DNA from: Laterigemmans sp052161645
GTDB lineage: Bacteria; Planctomycetota; Planctomycetia; Pirellulales; Pirellulaceae
DNA: 64,000 nt
Strand: one strand, 5' to 3'
NCBI GenBank assembly: GCA_052161645.1
Contig: CP197414.1
The notes beneath the pieces were generated by a model. That model ran no database searches. It had not been told where the DNA came from and was given only the letters and a program-made list of their open reading frames with translations. Shown in pieces: positions 54,641 to 62,237 of this stretch. Position 1 is the first letter of the stretch. Every line of letters begins with the position of its first letter. The translations under genes and the position numbers were made by a program.

Positions 54641-57022
54641 GTGCGTGTGCACCGCCGCGTCAATCATTTTTTAGCCAGCATCGTCGATCATCCTTTGCTC
54701 GGTACGTTGCTGATCTTGGTATTAACCGTGCTGGCGGTGATCGGCTATCGCGATCCAAATTTGTTGTTGGATCAGCTGCGACCGAAAGCAGTTGAGCAAG
54801 CGGTTGAGACTGTCGCGCAAGGCACCGAGTCGACCGCTCCCCTGCCCGACGTGAATCCGCTGCGGTTGGGAGAGGCTGATGCGATCTTGCTGATTGGTTC
54901 GGACCAGATTTTTACCCCGGCCGGGATGCGGGCGCTTCGTGAGACGGTTTCGCGGTTGGAGGCGTTACCGCAAGTCAGCAACGTGATGTGGATGGACCGC
55001 GCGCCGATCATCAACATTTTTGGTTTGCCAGAGCCTATTTTTCCTCGCGGGAATGCCAGCGATACGTTGCTCGAGGCGAGTCGTCGCAAGGCGCTCTCGC
55101 ATCCCTTGGTGGCTGGGCAATTGCTTTCGCCCGACGGTAAGTACTTACAATTGATGATATCGATCGATTGGTTGTTTGTGGAAAACGATGAGGCAGTGTC
55201 GACTGATCTAGCAGAGGTTGCCGAGCAGGCGATCGCGGCCGAACCGGAATTTCAGGCCAGCGTGCAGGTGACTGGGCCAGTGCCTTTGTACCTGGCCAGT
55301 TGGCGGTCCTCCGGCGAGAACCAATTGCGTTATCAGTTGATTGGTTACTCCGTGATTGGTATCGCCGCTTTGATTTTATTTCGCGGCCCGGCGGCGGTCT
55401 TTATTGTGGCGCTCGCACCCGCCTTGGGCGTGTTTTGGACGCTGGGTTTTTTGCGTTATTTCCAGCTCGAACAAAACCCCTTCAACGATGTGATTTTGCC
55501 CACGTTACTGTCCCTGTTGGGCTTAACGGACGGGGTGCACATGATGGTCCAAATTCGCCACCACAGGGCGGCCGGACTGCCGCCCCGAGATGCTGCTCGG
55601 CGGGGAGCGCAAGAAGTCGGCTTGGCGTGCGTGCTGACCTCGGTGACCACGGCGATCGGTTTTGGTTCGCTGAGCTTGGCGGGGCACGAAGTGGTGCGGG
55701 ACTTTGGTTGGTGCTGTGTGCTGGGCGTGTTTTTGATGTTGATCGCGATCCTCACGGTGATCCCGTTGGCGTGCAGCACGATCCTCGGTCGCAGAGTCCA
55801 CGCCGGGCATCACAGTGGCGTGGTCCAGCGTCAACTTGGACGCATCAGCGTGGTGATTGATTTTGCCATTCGTCGTCGTCGCTTGGTCAGCACGCTGGCG
55901 ATTGCTTCGACGGTATTGTGCGCGGTGGTGGCTGCGCAGTTGGAGCCTGATGAACGGCGGCAACAGGGGCTGCCCACTCGCAGTCCCGCGGTGCAAGCCA
56001 TTCAGCAAATGGATAAATCATTCGGGGGTCTGGAAAGTGCCCGCGTCTGGGTGCGTTGGTCCGCGGCGGCGGAGGAGCAGCCCGACGCCGTGTTGGAGAT
56101 GATCAAGCGAGTTCACGGTTTGCTCGATGAGGAAGAATTGTTGGGCAGTCCGCTCTCGATTGCTTCGCTGATCGAAGCCTTGCCAGGGCGAGGACCAGCG
56201 GGCAGCCGGATGGCGTTGGCCGATCTGCTCCCGCCGCCGCTGAAGCGTGCCTTTTATACTCCTGAGACACGCACCGCATTCGTCTCGTTTCGAGTGCAAG
56301 ATCTGGGCATCGCTCGCTATGCCGAAGTTTTTGAAAGATTAGAACCTAGGCTGGCCACGCTGGCTGAGCAGCATCCTGGTTTTGAACTGGAATTGGCTGG
56401 CAGCGCCGTGCGGCGATGGCAAAATCTGTATCGCATCGTCATTGATTTGGCAGCAAGTTTAGGAGCAGCCAGCATCATTATATTTATCGTTTTGGGATTA
56501 GTGTTTCGCTCGCTTCGTATTGGTTTGATTTCCATTATCCCCAATATGTTTCCACTGGTCTTGACAGGCGCTCTGTTGGTCTGGATGGGGCAAGGGCTGG
56601 AACTGGTCAGCGTCTGCGCGTTTACGGTCTGTTTGGGGATCGCTGTTGACGACACGATTCACTTCATGACGCGTTATCTCGAATGTCGCGAAACCGGCGT
56701 GGATGATAAGCAAGCGATTCACGATGCCTTCGTCGGCGTGGGAACCGCTTTGATCACAACGACGGTGGTGCTGGTGGCGGGCTTTATCACGGTGATGCTC
56801 AGCGACTCTCGCGAGCATGTGATTTTTGCCGGCATGGGAATTATGACCTTCCTTTCAGCCCTGTTTGCCGATATCTTTTTCTTGCCGGCGCTGCTGGCTC
56901 AATTCGCCGGCAATGATGAGCTCGCTAGCATTGATAGTAGGGCGGACGATGCTATTGCGGTCGGTGCGTCTGAATCGCCGCTTATCCAAACGAAGAACGA
57001 AAACACTGCTGCTCCGCTCTGA
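54641..57022 (+). CDS. RND/MMPL-family exporter
   Basis: 793 residues from a GTG start (MRVHRRVNHFLASIVDHPLL). Two halves each with an extracytoplasmic domain followed by five spans, about twelve spans in all. First half: YSVIGIAALILFRGPAAVFI and LLSLLGLTDGVHMMVQIRHH; second half: ASIIIFIVLGLVFRSLRIGL and CLGIAVDDTIHFMTRYLECR, with the paired Asp residues (DD, GLTDG) expected for proton relay in MMPL/HpnN-like lipid exporters. Follows the redoxin-cytochrome fusion by 22 bp. Substrate unknown; hopanoid or other lipid transport is possible. Confidence 0.9.
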   Translation: MRVHRRVNHFLASIVDHPLLGTLLILVLTVLAVIGYRDPNLLLDQLRPKAVEQAVETVAQGTESTAPLPDVNPLRLGEADAILLIGSDQIFTPAGMRALRETVSRLEALPQVSNVMWMDRAPIINIFGLPEPIFPRGNASDTLLEASRRKALSHPLVAGQLLSPDGKYLQLMISIDWLFVENDEAVSTDLAEVAEQAIAAEPEFQASVQVTGPVPLYLASWRSSGENQLRYQLIGYSVIGIAALILFRGPAAVFIVALAPALGVFWTLGFLRYFQLEQNPFNDVILPTLLSLLGLTDGVHMMVQIRHHRAAGLPPRDAARRGAQEVGLACVLTSVTTAIGFGSLSLAGHEVVRDFGWCCVLGVFLMLIAILTVIPLACSTILGRRVHAGHHSGVVQRQLGRISVVIDFAIRRRRLVSTLAIASTVLCAVVAAQLEPDERRQQGLPTRSPAVQAIQQMDKSFGGLESARVWVRWSAAAEEQPDAVLEMIKRVHGLLDEEELLGSPLSIASLIEALPGRGPAGSRMALADLLPPPLKRAFYTPETRTAFVSFRVQDLGIARYAEVFERLEPRLATLAEQHPGFELELAGSAVRRWQNLYRIVIDLAASLGAASIIIFIVLGLVFRSLRIGLISIIPNMFPLVLTGALLVWMGQGLELVSVCAFTVCLGIAVDDTIHFMTRYLECRETGVDDKQAIHDAFVGVGTALITTTVVLVAGFITVMLSDSREHVIFAGMGIMTFLSALFADIFFLPALLAQFAGNDELASIDSRADDAIAVGASESPLIQTKNENTAAPL

Positions 57023-57122
57023 TTTCCTTAGCATGCCCGAAATTTTGCCTTCATTCCTATTTCCGGATTGGCAGGAAAATGGAGGCGGGAAAATAGAGTG
57101 CGGTTGGTTTGTGCCGTGAGAT

Positions 57123-57455
57123 TTATGTCCAAGCGGGCTGATCGGTGTAGAGATCTAGGATTTGGCTCTGGACTTTGATGGCCCGCACCAGCGTCCAGAT
57201 TTGATCGGCATCAAATTTCTGTGGACCGTCTTGGCAGAGCATGTCGAGTTCTGCGGTCACCGCTTCGTGTTGATCGGCGGTTGCCTTGAGCCGGAAAGCG
57301 GCCGCTTTGCATTCACGTTGCACGCGAGCGTCGTCGTTAAGCAAATTGTCATCGCAACCGCTGTTGAGAATCAACAGGCAGATTCGCGCGACCTCGATAG
57401 CCGGCAGGTCTGGGTTGAGGTGCTGAATGCGTTCGGCGAGACGATGACAAAGCAT
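57123..57455 (-). CDS. small hypothetical protein
   Basis: About 110 residues from ATG 57455 (a GTG at 57539 would give 138). Helical, with ICLLILNSGCDDNLLNDDAR and LDMLCQDGPQKFDADQIWTL. No domain recognised. Lies between dapA and the exporter gene on the minus strand; it may be co-transcribed with dapA if the intervening hairpin is not a full stop. Confidence 0.5.
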   Translation of the reverse strand: MLCHRLAERIQHLNPDLPAIEVARICLLILNSGCDDNLLNDDARVQRECKAAAFRLKATADQHEAVTAELDMLCQDGPQKFDADQIWTLVRAIKVQSQILDLYTDQPAWT

Positions 57456-57548
57456 AACGTTCCGGAGCGTAAGCCGTAGCGATGAGACAAAGATCAGCAA
57501 ACTATTCAACCCTAGCTTGCGATTTTGTCTCTGGGCCACGCTCGGGAT

Positions 57549-57582
57549 AAAAAAAGGCGGTCCGACGTTGCGGTATGCCGCA
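57549..57582 (-). terminator. possible terminator after dapA
   Basis: On the minus strand tgcgg-cata-ccgca (57582-57569) is followed after 13 nt by a run of seven T (57555-57549), within 60 bp of the dapA stop. The gap between stem and T run is longer than ideal, so confidence is low. Confidence 0.35.
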
Positions 57583-57602
57583 GGTGTGGCGACGGCTAAG
57601 AC

Positions 57603-58493
57603 CTAAAGCAGGCCGTATCGCTGCAGGGTCGCTTTTAATTGGACCTCGCCGTCGGCTTCCAGGTCGGTCATTGGCAATCGCAATTCGCCGGTATCTTTGC
57701 CCAGCATTCGCAGGGCCGCTTTGACGGGAATCGGGTTAGTCGCCAGGCCGAGCATTTCACGGCAGAGGGCAAATAGTTTGAAGTGCATTTGTTGGGCGCC
57801 GGCCAGATCGCCAGCGCTAAACAGGCGGAGCATGTTCAGCATATCGCCCGGGACGATGTTGCCGACCACCGAAATGACACCCTCGGCCCCGAGCGCGAGC
57901 ATCGGCAGCGTGAGGCTATCATCGCCGCTCAAAACCGTAAGGTTGGTGCTGGCGAGTACTTGAGAGCACTGGTCGAGCGAGCCGGTCGCCTCTTTGACCA
58001 TGGTGATGTTCTCCAGTTCGCTGAGGCGAGCGATGGTTTCGGGTTCGATGTTTTTCGCGCTACGGCCGGGAATGTTGTAAACGCAAACGGGAATATCGAC
58101 CGCTTCGGCAACCGCTTTGAAGTGCTGGTAAAGCCCTTCTTGGGTTGGCTTGTTATAGTAGGGAGCGACCTGCAGCGTGGCGTCGGCTCCTTCGCTGGCA
58201 GCCCGTTTGGTCAGTCGCAATGCCTCGGCGGTGCTGTTGCTGCCAGTGCCGGCCATTACTTTGCAGCGCCCAGCCACGTGCTGGATCACCTCGCCAATTA
58301 CGCGATCGTGTTCTTCGTGAGTCAGCGTGGGCGATTCACCGGTCGTTCCGGCGGGGACCAAGCAGGTGACTCCGGCGGCGATTTGAAACTCGATCTGCTC
58401 GCGGAGACGTTCGAAATCAACTTGGCCGTCGCGAAACGGGGTCACGATGGCAACGGAGAGGCCGGCGAACTGGGAGCCTTTGCGGTTGTTCAT
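57603..58493 (-). CDS. dapA: 4-hydroxy-tetrahydrodipicolinate synthase
   Basis: 296 residues, full length. TIM-barrel Schiff-base aldolase: LVPAGTTGESPTLTHEEHDR, VMAGTGSNSTAEA, QVAPYYNKPTQEGLYQHF with the catalytic Tyr, VYNIPGRS and the active-site Lys in TMVKEATG. Condenses pyruvate with aspartate semialdehyde on the way to lysine and diaminopimelate. Starts at ATG 58493. Confidence 0.95.
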   Translation of the reverse strand: MNNRKGSQFAGLSVAIVTPFRDGQVDFERLREQIEFQIAAGVTCLVPAGTTGESPTLTHEEHDRVIGEVIQHVAGRCKVMAGTGSNSTAEALRLTKRAASEGADATLQVAPYYNKPTQEGLYQHFKAVAEAVDIPVCVYNIPGRSAKNIEPETIARLSELENITMVKEATGSLDQCSQVLASTNLTVLSGDDSLTLPMLALGAEGVISVVGNIVPGDMLNMLRLFSAGDLAGAQQMHFKLFALCREMLGLATNPIPVKAALRMLGKDTGELRLPMTDLEADGEVQLKATLQRYGLL

Positions 58494-58614
58494 GGGGAAA
58501 TCAATGAGCGGTGCGGTGGAGAATCGGGCGCCGAAGGGCGAACTTCGTCACTCTGAATGGATACACGCCCGGGACGCTGCTCACAACCCGGCTAGGCACG
58601 CATCTGCCCGTGAT

Positions 58615-59418
58615 TCATCTAGTTTTCAACTCGTCGCGATGGGGGACCGCAGCAGGCAAACTCCGGCGGTGTTGCCGGCGACTCCAGCGACGCATGATCA
58701 TGAGCAAGACCATCAGATAGACAATACACAAGCCCAGCAGCGGATAGACCAAGCCGGGAAAGACACGGAATAGGCCGTCCGATAAATAGGCCTGAGCGTA
58801 GCACAGAGGTGCCATCCCCAAGGCCGTAGCCAGCATCACGGTGACGACGGAAATGCGGGAAAAACCAGCCGCGTAGGAGACCAGATCCGAAGAGGTCAGA
58901 GGGTTCACCCGCAATAGAAAAATGACCCAGCCTCCGCGGCGTTCAAGGAGCGTTTGCAGCGGCTCCAGCGACTCGCGAGCAACCCACTTGCCGAGCCAGC
59001 GATCTCCCCAGCTCCGCGTCAGCAGACAGGCCAAGCCGGCACCCAGTGTGTTTCCCAACAGGGACAGTGTGCCGCCCACGGCGGGGCCAAAAATCATGCC
59101 GCCCGGTGCATACAGCAGCAGTCCCGGCAGCGGGGCAATCACCACTTCCACAACCACAAACAGCACGTACACCAGCGGCGCCCACATCCCCAGCTCATCA
59201 AAATAATGTTGCAGGGCGGCGATTCGCTCGCTGGCCGCGGTATCGGGACGCAGCAATTGATAGGCAATTCCCGCGGTCATCCAAGAATACGCCACGAGGC
59301 CGCCCAGCAGCAGGAAGAGCAACCACGGCAGCGAACGCGTCAGCTGTGTGGCCAACGTGGAAACTGGCGGCGGGGCCGAATCGGGTCGAGCGTGCAGAGA
59401 CTCGAGTTGAGGGGGCAA
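58615..59418 (-). CDS. TVP38/TMEM64 family membrane protein (VTT/DedA-like)
   Basis: 267 residues from a TTG start. About six membrane spans (LPWLLFLLLGGLVAYSWM; VYVLFVVVEVVIAPLPGLLL). The VTT-domain motif EVVIAPLPGLLLYAPGGMIF followed by GGTLSLLGNTLGAGLACLL and FLLRVNPLTSSDLVSYAAG is typical. Family members move phospholipids or small ions; the specific role here is unknown. Lies between dapA and the phospholipase-A2-like gene. Confidence 0.87.
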   Translation of the reverse strand: MPPQLESLHARPDSAPPPVSTLATQLTRSLPWLLFLLLGGLVAYSWMTAGIAYQLLRPDTAASERIAALQHYFDELGMWAPLVYVLFVVVEVVIAPLPGLLLYAPGGMIFGPAVGGTLSLLGNTLGAGLACLLTRSWGDRWLGKWVARESLEPLQTLLERRGGWVIFLLRVNPLTSSDLVSYAAGFSRISVVTVMLATALGMAPLCYAQAYLSDGLFRVFPGLVYPLLGLCIVYLMVLLMIMRRWSRRQHRRSLPAAVPHRDELKTR

Positions 59419-59436
59419 GATGGTGATCGAATGAAC

Positions 59437-59952
59437 CTAACGCGAGCCGCGCACGCCGGCTGAAAAGCCTCGAGACAACAGCCCTCCAGCGATAGGCCCT
59501 CGCACCAACCGGCCGGCAACTAACCGGGAGCCCGCTCGCAACCGGGAAGCGATCATGGGTGGCTGAGATAGCAGGAAAGCTTCCCAGCCGCGATTGGCCG
59601 TGACGCGGTGCATTTGATTCGCGACAAATCGACACCAGCGTGGGTGCCTGGAGTTCTCACAGGCGGCGTGCATGCCGCGTAAAAATTCACGATCGCAGGC
59701 TCGTTTATCGACGCCTGGAATCTCATAGCAAGCATCGTGTCGGCGACAGGCGGGGCGGAAATCTGCACCCGCAGCACCTTGGGGGATCAGCAAGCTGAGA
59801 GGTCCGCGGAGATAGGCGGGGCCACAAGGACGGCAGGAGTTTTGCCCGCGCACCTCAGTCGCCGGGAGCAAGGTTAGCCAAAGCAGACCAGCTAGCATGA
59901 GCACGGGGTGCGGAAATCGACGGCCAGTGGGATTACTCGTTCCGGAGCTCAT
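59437..59952 (-). CDS. secreted phospholipase A2-like protein
   Basis: About 171 residues from ATG 59952 (or 218 with the upstream frame; ATG 60003 is another option). A signal peptide (HPVLMLAGLLWLTLLPATEV) precedes a small Cys-rich domain: GPAYLRGPLSLLIPQGAAGA, FRPACRRHDACYEIPGVDKR, CDREFLRGMHAAC. The CxxHDxCY element holds the His-Asp catalytic pair of secreted PLA2 folds, and further Cys residues could form disulfides. The glycine-rich calcium loop is not obvious. The upstream extension would encode part of the 32-bp repeat and overlap pdxJ, so it is rejected. Confidence 0.7.
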   Translation of the reverse strand: MSSGTSNPTGRRFPHPVLMLAGLLWLTLLPATEVRGQNSCRPCGPAYLRGPLSLLIPQGAAGADFRPACRRHDACYEIPGVDKRACDREFLRGMHAACENSRHPRWCRFVANQMHRVTANRGWEAFLLSQPPMIASRLRAGSRLVAGRLVRGPIAGGLLSRGFSAGVRGSR

Positions 59953-60024
59953 GCGCTGCTCGGCAAAGTTGGCGGGCGGAAGTCTTTCGGTTACATCAGC
60001 CATTGAGGACTGGCTCACGGTTCC

Positions 60025-60056
60025 GAGGAACCGGACGCTGGCGCGTTGCGGCTGAT
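60025..60056. repeat. isolated copy of the 32-bp repeat
   Basis: Matches a rotated unit of the tandem array at 32826-32937 with two mismatches (gaggaaccgg for ggggaaccgc, then acgctggcgcgttgcggctg identical). It lies between pdxJ and the phospholipase-like gene. Confidence 0.9.
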
Positions 60057-60088
60057 TCATTTCGGTTTCATGACTTATGCGGAGGTGC

Positions 60089-60811
60089 TTAGGGCCGCAC
60101 AGCATCCAGTATACGCCGCATCTCGGCCACCGCGGCGGTTAATCCCACAAACACAGCTCGCGAAATGATCGCGTGGCCAATGTTCAACTCGATCATGGAA
60201 TCGATTAACGCAACCGGGCGTACGTTGGCATAATTCAAGCCATGCCCGGCGTGAATCCGCAAACCGCTCGCTTTTAATTGTGCAGCGGTCTGTTGCAGGC
60301 GAGCCAACTCGGCGGTCTGCGCCGCATCGCGAGCCAATGCGTAGGGTCCCGTGTGCAGCTCCACCGCATCCACACCCAGTTTAATCGCGGCATCGATCTG
60401 GGCCGGTTCGGGATCGAGAAAGAGGCTGACAAGAATTCCGGCATCGCGCAAGCGTGCGACGGCGGCCGACACTCGCTCACGTTGGGCGAGAATATCCAAC
60501 CCTCCCTCGGTGGTGACCTCTTGCCGTTGCTCGGGGACCAATAATGCCCATGTCGGTTTGACCCGGCAGGCAATGTCGAGCACCTCTTGCTCGCAGGCAA
60601 TTTCAAAGTTGGTTTTGACCGTGACCGTTTGCATCAGCAACTGCACGTCACGTTCCTGGATGTGCCGACGATCCTCACGCAAGTGAAACGTGATCCCATC
60701 TGCCCCGCCCTGCTCGGCAAATGCCGCCGCGGTGACGGGATCCGGTTCATAAGTCCGCCGCGCTTGGCGAAGGGTGGCAACGTGGTCGATGTTGACGCCG
60801 AGTTCAATCAT
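60089..60811 (-). CDS. pdxJ: pyridoxine 5'-phosphate synthase
   Basis: 240 residues from ATG 60811 (MIELGVNIDHVATLRQARRT); the frame is open to 61069 but the family begins here. TIM barrel with GVNIDHVATLRQARRTYEPD, GADGITFHLREDRRHIQ, VELHTGPYA and the final glycine-rich HAGHGLNYANV. Condenses 1-deoxyxylulose-5-phosphate and aminoacetone-phosphate to pyridoxine phosphate. EboE-like gene lies 81 bp upstream on the same strand. Confidence 0.95.
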   Translation of the reverse strand: MIELGVNIDHVATLRQARRTYEPDPVTAAAFAEQGGADGITFHLREDRRHIQERDVQLLMQTVTVKTNFEIACEQEVLDIACRVKPTWALLVPEQRQEVTTEGGLDILAQRERVSAAVARLRDAGILVSLFLDPEPAQIDAAIKLGVDAVELHTGPYALARDAAQTAELARLQQTAAQLKASGLRIHAGHGLNYANVRPVALIDSMIELNIGHAIISRAVFVGLTAAVAEMRRILDAVRP

Positions 60812-60891
60812 GGTCGCTGCTGATTGGCAAAGGGGGCTGAGTTTCAATGCGGGCTGAGTGCTACGGGCTAAGCGATAACGGAAATGAGTCT

Positions 60892-62076
60892 TCAGGGCAC
60901 CGACTGTAAATCGGCCAGTTGGGAATCGAGCCACCGCATTTCGGCGGCAATCGAGGGCACTAACCCGGCCGCTCGCATCTCCGCCGGAAGAACACCCCAC
61001 GCGTACGTTTCGACCTCCAAGTGGGGAACATAAGCGGTTGTCGGTAATCCGGCCAGGGCGGCTAGACAATCCTTGATCTCCAGCTGTGTGCCACGCAGGA
61101 CGCCGAATTGATCAAGGAAAATGGGGACGTGAAAGTGAATGCACCAAGCTTGATCGTCGTTGCTAAACGTGGCCGCTGCCGCCCGCTCGCGGAGCAGCTC
61201 GGGGAGATCTTCGGCCAGCGTAAATTGCCCTTTGGCATCCATGATCCCGGTCTGGTGTAAGTAACGGTCCTCGGCAAAAAGGCTGAGCTGCTCGATTGCC
61301 CGGGTCGCTGTTGCTTGATCAAACTGGGTCCAATCGACCGCGATCGCACTGCTGATTTGCACCTTGCCGATAGTAACTTGATGACTTTCATACTGCCGGA
61401 TCACCTGCGCCTGCGGTTCATTCATCACGGCGGCGTGGCAGACGTCATGGCAAACGGTCAAATAGCGGCGATGTTCGGACGGAATGAATCGCTCGAAAAA
61501 CTCAACCACCTCGGCTGCCCGGTCAAAGTGACAGCCTGGTTCCGGTTCGATGGCCAGCACAATGCGACGCCCCGTATTGGATTCCAGGTCGGCTAGCTGG
61601 CGAGCCACCGCGAGCAGGTTATCTGCGCTGGCTTGTTGAGTTTCCAAGTCGAGTTTTCCCCAGCCTAACGGCAGGGTGCTGATCGAGCCAACCTCGCCCG
61701 GCGGCAGCAGTTGATCGAGAATTTGAGCCAGTTGCCAGGTGTATTGGCCGCGGCGGGGATCCCACCAAGTCGGCTCGTAAACGCGATGCTTGACCACCTT
61801 TTGGTGAAAATTTCCGTAGGGGAAACCGTTGAACGTGTAAGCCCGTAAACCCAATGCGGCCAGCTCGTCTCGCAAGCGTTCGATCGATCCCGAATTGGAG
61901 GCGATTTGTTCGGCCGCTTGATGGGGGACCCACAGCCCGACACCGAGCGTTTCTTGGGGACAAGCTTGTTGGCGAATGGGGCCGGAAAACTCGCGCAGAT
62001 TGGCGATCAGGGCATCAAGGTCAGTCCCAGCGTGGATGTTTGTGCAGTATCCGGTGGCGAATTTTGGAGCGGTCAA
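60892..62076 (-). CDS. EboE-like sugar-isomerase-type TIM barrel protein
   Basis: 394 residues from a TTG start (a stop lies one codon farther upstream). Begins FATGYCTNIHAGTDLDALIA, the YCTNIHxG mark of the metabolite-traffic protein EboE. Xylose-isomerase-like barrel with GLRAYTFNGFPYGNFHQ, VLAIEPEPGCHF, TVCHDVCHAAV and CIHFHVPIF carrying metal-binding Glu, Asp and His. EboE acts with other Ebo proteins in export or processing of natural-product precursors; no other ebo gene is in this window. Confidence 0.75.
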   Translation of the reverse strand: MTAPKFATGYCTNIHAGTDLDALIANLREFSGPIRQQACPQETLGVGLWVPHQAAEQIASNSGSIERLRDELAALGLRAYTFNGFPYGNFHQKVVKHRVYEPTWWDPRRGQYTWQLAQILDQLLPPGEVGSISTLPLGWGKLDLETQQASADNLLAVARQLADLESNTGRRIVLAIEPEPGCHFDRAAEVVEFFERFIPSEHRRYLTVCHDVCHAAVMNEPQAQVIRQYESHQVTIGKVQISSAIAVDWTQFDQATATRAIEQLSLFAEDRYLHQTGIMDAKGQFTLAEDLPELLRERAAAATFSNDDQAWCIHFHVPIFLDQFGVLRGTQLEIKDCLAALAGLPTTAYVPHLEVETYAWGVLPAEMRAAGLVPSIAAEMRWLDSQLADLQSVP

Positions 62077-62237
62077 GTTTCAGGCGGGCGGGCGAGAGTG
62101 AGGAATGAAAGGGCATCATTTGTGGGGCCAACGCAAACTTCCCAGCTTGCCTGGCTGCATAAATTATTCTGTTAGCTACACTTATCGGTAACCCCCAACA
62201 TTTGTAAATACGTCTCCAGTGGACTGAAGATCAATCT

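Noticed and set aside
60004..60105. Upstream extension of the phospholipase-like gene
   Set aside because: It would translate the 32-bp repeat and overlap the pdxJ end; a signal peptide begins soon after the ATG at 59952.
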